This document shows, in pieces, positions 61,723 through 64,000 of a stretch of DNA of 64,000 nucleotides. Positions within the stretch are counted from its first letter, which is position 1; each line of letters begins with the position of its first letter. The DNA comes from Fibrobacter sp. UWB13 (GTDB lineage Bacteria > Fibrobacterota > Fibrobacteria > Fibrobacterales > Fibrobacteraceae). Under the pieces are notes generated by a model. The model did no database searches, had not been told where the DNA came from, and was given only the letters and a program-made list of their open reading frames with translations. The DNA lies in the NCBI RefSeq assembly GCF_900177805.1, contig NZ_FXAX01000001.1:1674001-1738000 (forward strand). Reading direction: 5' to 3'. Made by a program: the position numbers and the translations under genes.

Positions 61723-64000
61723 GCTTTACAAATCAATCTGACTTGATGCTTGAAGACAATGCAAGCAAGTACCCCGCAATCGAAGTGCTGGCGAAGCTGG
61801 GCTATACCTACATTTCGCCCGAAGATGCTGCCCAGGAGCGTGGGACGCAATACAATGTTTTGCTCAAGGAAATCCTCCGCAAACAGCTCCAGAAAATAAA
61901 CCAGTTTGAATATAATGGCATTGCTTACAAGTTCTCCGCCGAAAATATTGAAAGGGCTATCGCAGAACTTGATGTCCCGTTAACCGAGGGGCTGGTAAAA
62001 ACGAGCGAACGCGTTTACGATGCCTTGATGCTCGGTAAGAGTTATCAGGAAAAATTGGTGGATGGGACAACGAAAAGTTTCAATCTGAATTATATCGATT
62101 GGGACAATTTCGAAAACAATGTTTTCCATGTGACGGAGGAATTCTCTTGCGACAGCTGGGACAAGCAGAAAAACGCCCGCCCCGATATTGTCGTGTTCGT
62201 GAATGGAATTCCTTTTGCCGTTATCGAGTGCAAGGCTCCCGATATTTCTGAAGAAAAGGGTGTAGAGCAGAATATCCGCAACCAAAAAGCGGAATATATT
62301 CCGCAGCTGTTCAAGTACGTGCAGATGGTTGTCGCAACAAACAAGAATGCGGTCGAGTATGCGACTGTGGGCACCGGGAAAAAATTCTGGAATATATGGC
62401 GTGAACAGGATACAGAATGGCAAGCGAGCCTTGTTGATCAGATTGTTGCGGGGCGTGTCCCGACGGAACAGGACAAGACGCTGATTTCGCTGTTCGAAAA
62501 AGAACGCTTGCGCAAGTTCGCGAAGTATTTTGTCGTTTACGATGCCAACATCAAAAAGATTTGCCGATACCAGCAGTTCTTTGCGGTAGAGGCGATTATG
62601 AAGACCATTGCCGAAAATGACCCGGCAGGCAACCGTCAGAGTGGCGTCATCTGGCATACGCAAGGCTCGGGCAAGTCGCTTACTATGGTGATGGTTTCCA
62701 AGTATATTCTTGAAGAGCTGAGTTCGGTAAGCCCCAAAGTGATTGTCGTGACCGACCGTAAGGAACTTGACAAGCAGATTGCAAAGACGTTTACGCACAC
62801 ACGCCTGACGCCGGCCCGTGCTACAAGCGGCAAAAACCTTTGCGACCTGATTAACGAGGGCAAGGCTGACGTCATTACATCGATTATCAACAAGTTCAAT
62901 ACGGTAGATAATCAGGGTGTCAAGAACAATTCCAGGGATATTTTCGTCCTTGTTGATGAAAGCCACCGTTCGAACTACGGCTCGCTTGCTACCAAGATGC
63001 GAACGGTATTCCCGAACGCCTGCTACATCGGCTTTACCGGCACGCCGCTTCTGAAAAACGAAAAGAACACCTTGCATAAGTTCGGCAAGCTGATTCACAA
63101 ATACACGATTAAGGATGGTGTAGAAGACAAGGCGATTGTACCGCTGATTTATGAAGGCCGCTTTGTGGACCAGAAAGTCGATGAAGAAAATATCGATTTG
63201 TGGTTCAAGATGGTGACGAAAAAGCTGAACAAATCGCAGATTGCAGAACTGAAAGCAAAATGGAGCAGCATTCAAAAACTTACGTCTAGCGATTCGCGCA
63301 TTCGGCGTGTGGCAATAGATATTTACCAGCATTTTATGGACGGTTACAAGGAATCGGGATTCAAGGCGATGCTGGCGTGTAATTTCAAACGCGATGCCGT
63401 GCGCTACAAGCAAATTTTCGATACCCTTTGCGACATCAGGACGGAGGTAGTCATTTCGGCCCCGGATATGCGCGAAGGTCATGACGATGTTGACGAAAGT
63501 TCCGATGACCTTGTCGTAAGCTTCTGGAACAAGATGATGAAGCAGTATGACGATGCCGATGACTACGAGGATACGCTGAAAAGCCAGTTCTACGATGGCG
63601 AAATTGACATCTTGATTGTCTGCAGCAAGTTGCTTACGGGTTATGACGCCCCGAGGACGCAGGTCCTTTACATAGACAAGGAACTTAAGGATCATGGGCT
63701 GCTACAGGCGATAGCTCGTACGAACCGACTATACGAAGGTAAGGATTTTGGCCTGATTGTAGATTATCGAGGCCTAATTAGCAAGTTGGACGCCGCCATG
63801 GAAGTGTATAGCGGTGCCGGACTTGAAAATTACGATTCGGCGGACATCAAGGGCGTTGTCGTCGATGTCATGGCTTGCGTGGCACGCCTCCGCGAAACAT
63901 ACTCGCAGTTGTGGGATATTTTTGCATCTGTCAAGAACAGGAAGGATACGGAAGAGATTGAAATCTTTTTGGCGGATACAGAAGTCCGAGCCAAGTTCTA
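61719..64000 (+). CDS. hsdR: Type I restriction enzyme, HsdR subunit (runs off window)
   Basis: The first 760 codons are visible and the rest lies beyond the window. The nuclease domain has RPDIVVFVNGIPFAVIECKAP (PD...ExK). The helicase part has Walker A TQGSGKSLTMV, VVTDRKELDKQI, VLVDESHRSNYG, FTGTPLLK, and LIVCSKLLTGYDAPR, then LLQAIARTNRLY. It translocates DNA and cuts when unmethylated sites are found. ATG 61719 is coupled to the hsdS stop. No early stop or frameshift is seen in the visible part. Confidence 0.95.
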   Translation, partial: MSFTNQSDLMLEDNASKYPAIEVLAKLGYTYISPEDAAQERGTQYNVLLKEILRKQLQKINQFEYNGIAYKFSAENIERAIAELDVPLTEGLVKTSERVYDALMLGKSYQEKLVDGTTKSFNLNYIDWDNFENNVFHVTEEFSCDSWDKQKNARPDIVVFVNGIPFAVIECKAPDISEEKGVEQNIRNQKAEYIPQLFKYVQMVVATNKNAVEYATVGTGKKFWNIWREQDTEWQASLVDQIVAGRVPTEQDKTLISLFEKERLRKFAKYFVVYDANIKKICRYQQFFAVEAIMKTIAENDPAGNRQSGVIWHTQGSGKSLTMVMVSKYILEELSSVSPKVIVVTDRKELDKQIAKTFTHTRLTPARATSGKNLCDLINEGKADVITSIINKFNTVDNQGVKNNSRDIFVLVDESHRSNYGSLATKMRTVFPNACYIGFTGTPLLKNEKNTLHKFGKLIHKYTIKDGVEDKAIVPLIYEGRFVDQKVDEENIDLWFKMVTKKLNKSQIAELKAKWSSIQKLTSSDSRIRRVAIDIYQHFMDGYKESGFKAMLACNFKRDAVRYKQIFDTLCDIRTEVVISAPDMREGHDDVDESSDDLVVSFWNKMMKQYDDADDYEDTLKSQFYDGEIDILIVCSKLLTGYDAPRTQVLYIDKELKDHGLLQAIARTNRLYEGKDFGLIVDYRGLISKLDAAMEVYSGAGLENYDSADIKGVVVDVMACVARLRETYSQLWDIFASVKNRKDTEEIEIFLADTEVRAKF

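Overview
The window reads as a chromosomal segment of a Fibrobacter-like bacterium (phylum Fibrobacterota). This is an inference from content. It has Gram-negative envelope genes (lpxB, porin-like beta-barrels), lipoproteins whose mature N-termini are long Ser-rich linkers, a family 16 beta-glucanase, a short 270-residue primary-type sigma factor, and AT-rich intergenic regions full of small nested palindromes. Fourteen or more genes are ordinary housekeeping: thrC, mutL, lpxB, dnaE, murI, the sigma factor, hemW, putP, glgP, ybaK, a phosphopantetheinyl transferase, rubredoxin, thrS and tRNA-Gly.

Layout. 1-2025: a truncated porin-like gene coupled to a lipoprotein gene. 2196-12356: thrC, a candidate small RNA, a winged-helix-like unknown, mutL, and the dnaE-lpxB pair. 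12429-24003: a double-LamG lipoprotein and two envelope clusters that each combine a GT4 glycosyltransferase, a class I methyltransferase and an LPG-synthase-type membrane flippase; between them lie murI and a large ORF joining a UvrD-like helicase to a PlsC acyltransferase. 24303-25233: the sigma factor gene behind a perfect sigma-54 consensus. 26505-28137: three tRNA-Gly(GCC) genes in a tandem array interleaved with palindrome arrays and broken tRNA 3' ends. 28143-34587: a barrel protein, putP, an oxidoreductase and a phosphatase-like lipoprotein, a GNAT gene with a switch-like leader, and an Rpn-type nuclease.

Two defence loci follow. 35159-43627 (minus strand) is one operon: UvrD/AddA-type helicase, RecB/AddB-type nuclease, and the Mod and Res subunits of a type III restriction system. 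Helicase and nuclease are separated by one in-frame TAA immediately followed by ATG, and the split falls inside the nuclease domain, so the iron-sulfur cysteines lie on two polypeptides. 55922-64000 (plus strand) is a type I restriction locus: half-length HsdS, HsdM, a KilA-N protein, a metallo-beta-lactamase-fold protein coupled to a small membrane protein, full HsdS, and HsdR running off the end. The KilA-N/MBL/membrane insert is visibly AT-richer than its flanks.

Between the loci (43916-55532) lie glycogen phosphorylase, an amidase, an oxidoreductase, two diguanylate cyclases, ybaK, a GH16 lipoprotein, a PPTase, rubredoxin and thrS. The strongest candidates for undescribed biology are the split helicase-nuclease joined to type III restriction, the MBL/membrane pair inside the type I locus, the tRNA-linked palindrome arrays whose stems differ but stay self-complementary, and the C-rich-loop RNA downstream of thrC. 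No database search was possible, so every assignment rests on motif reading.
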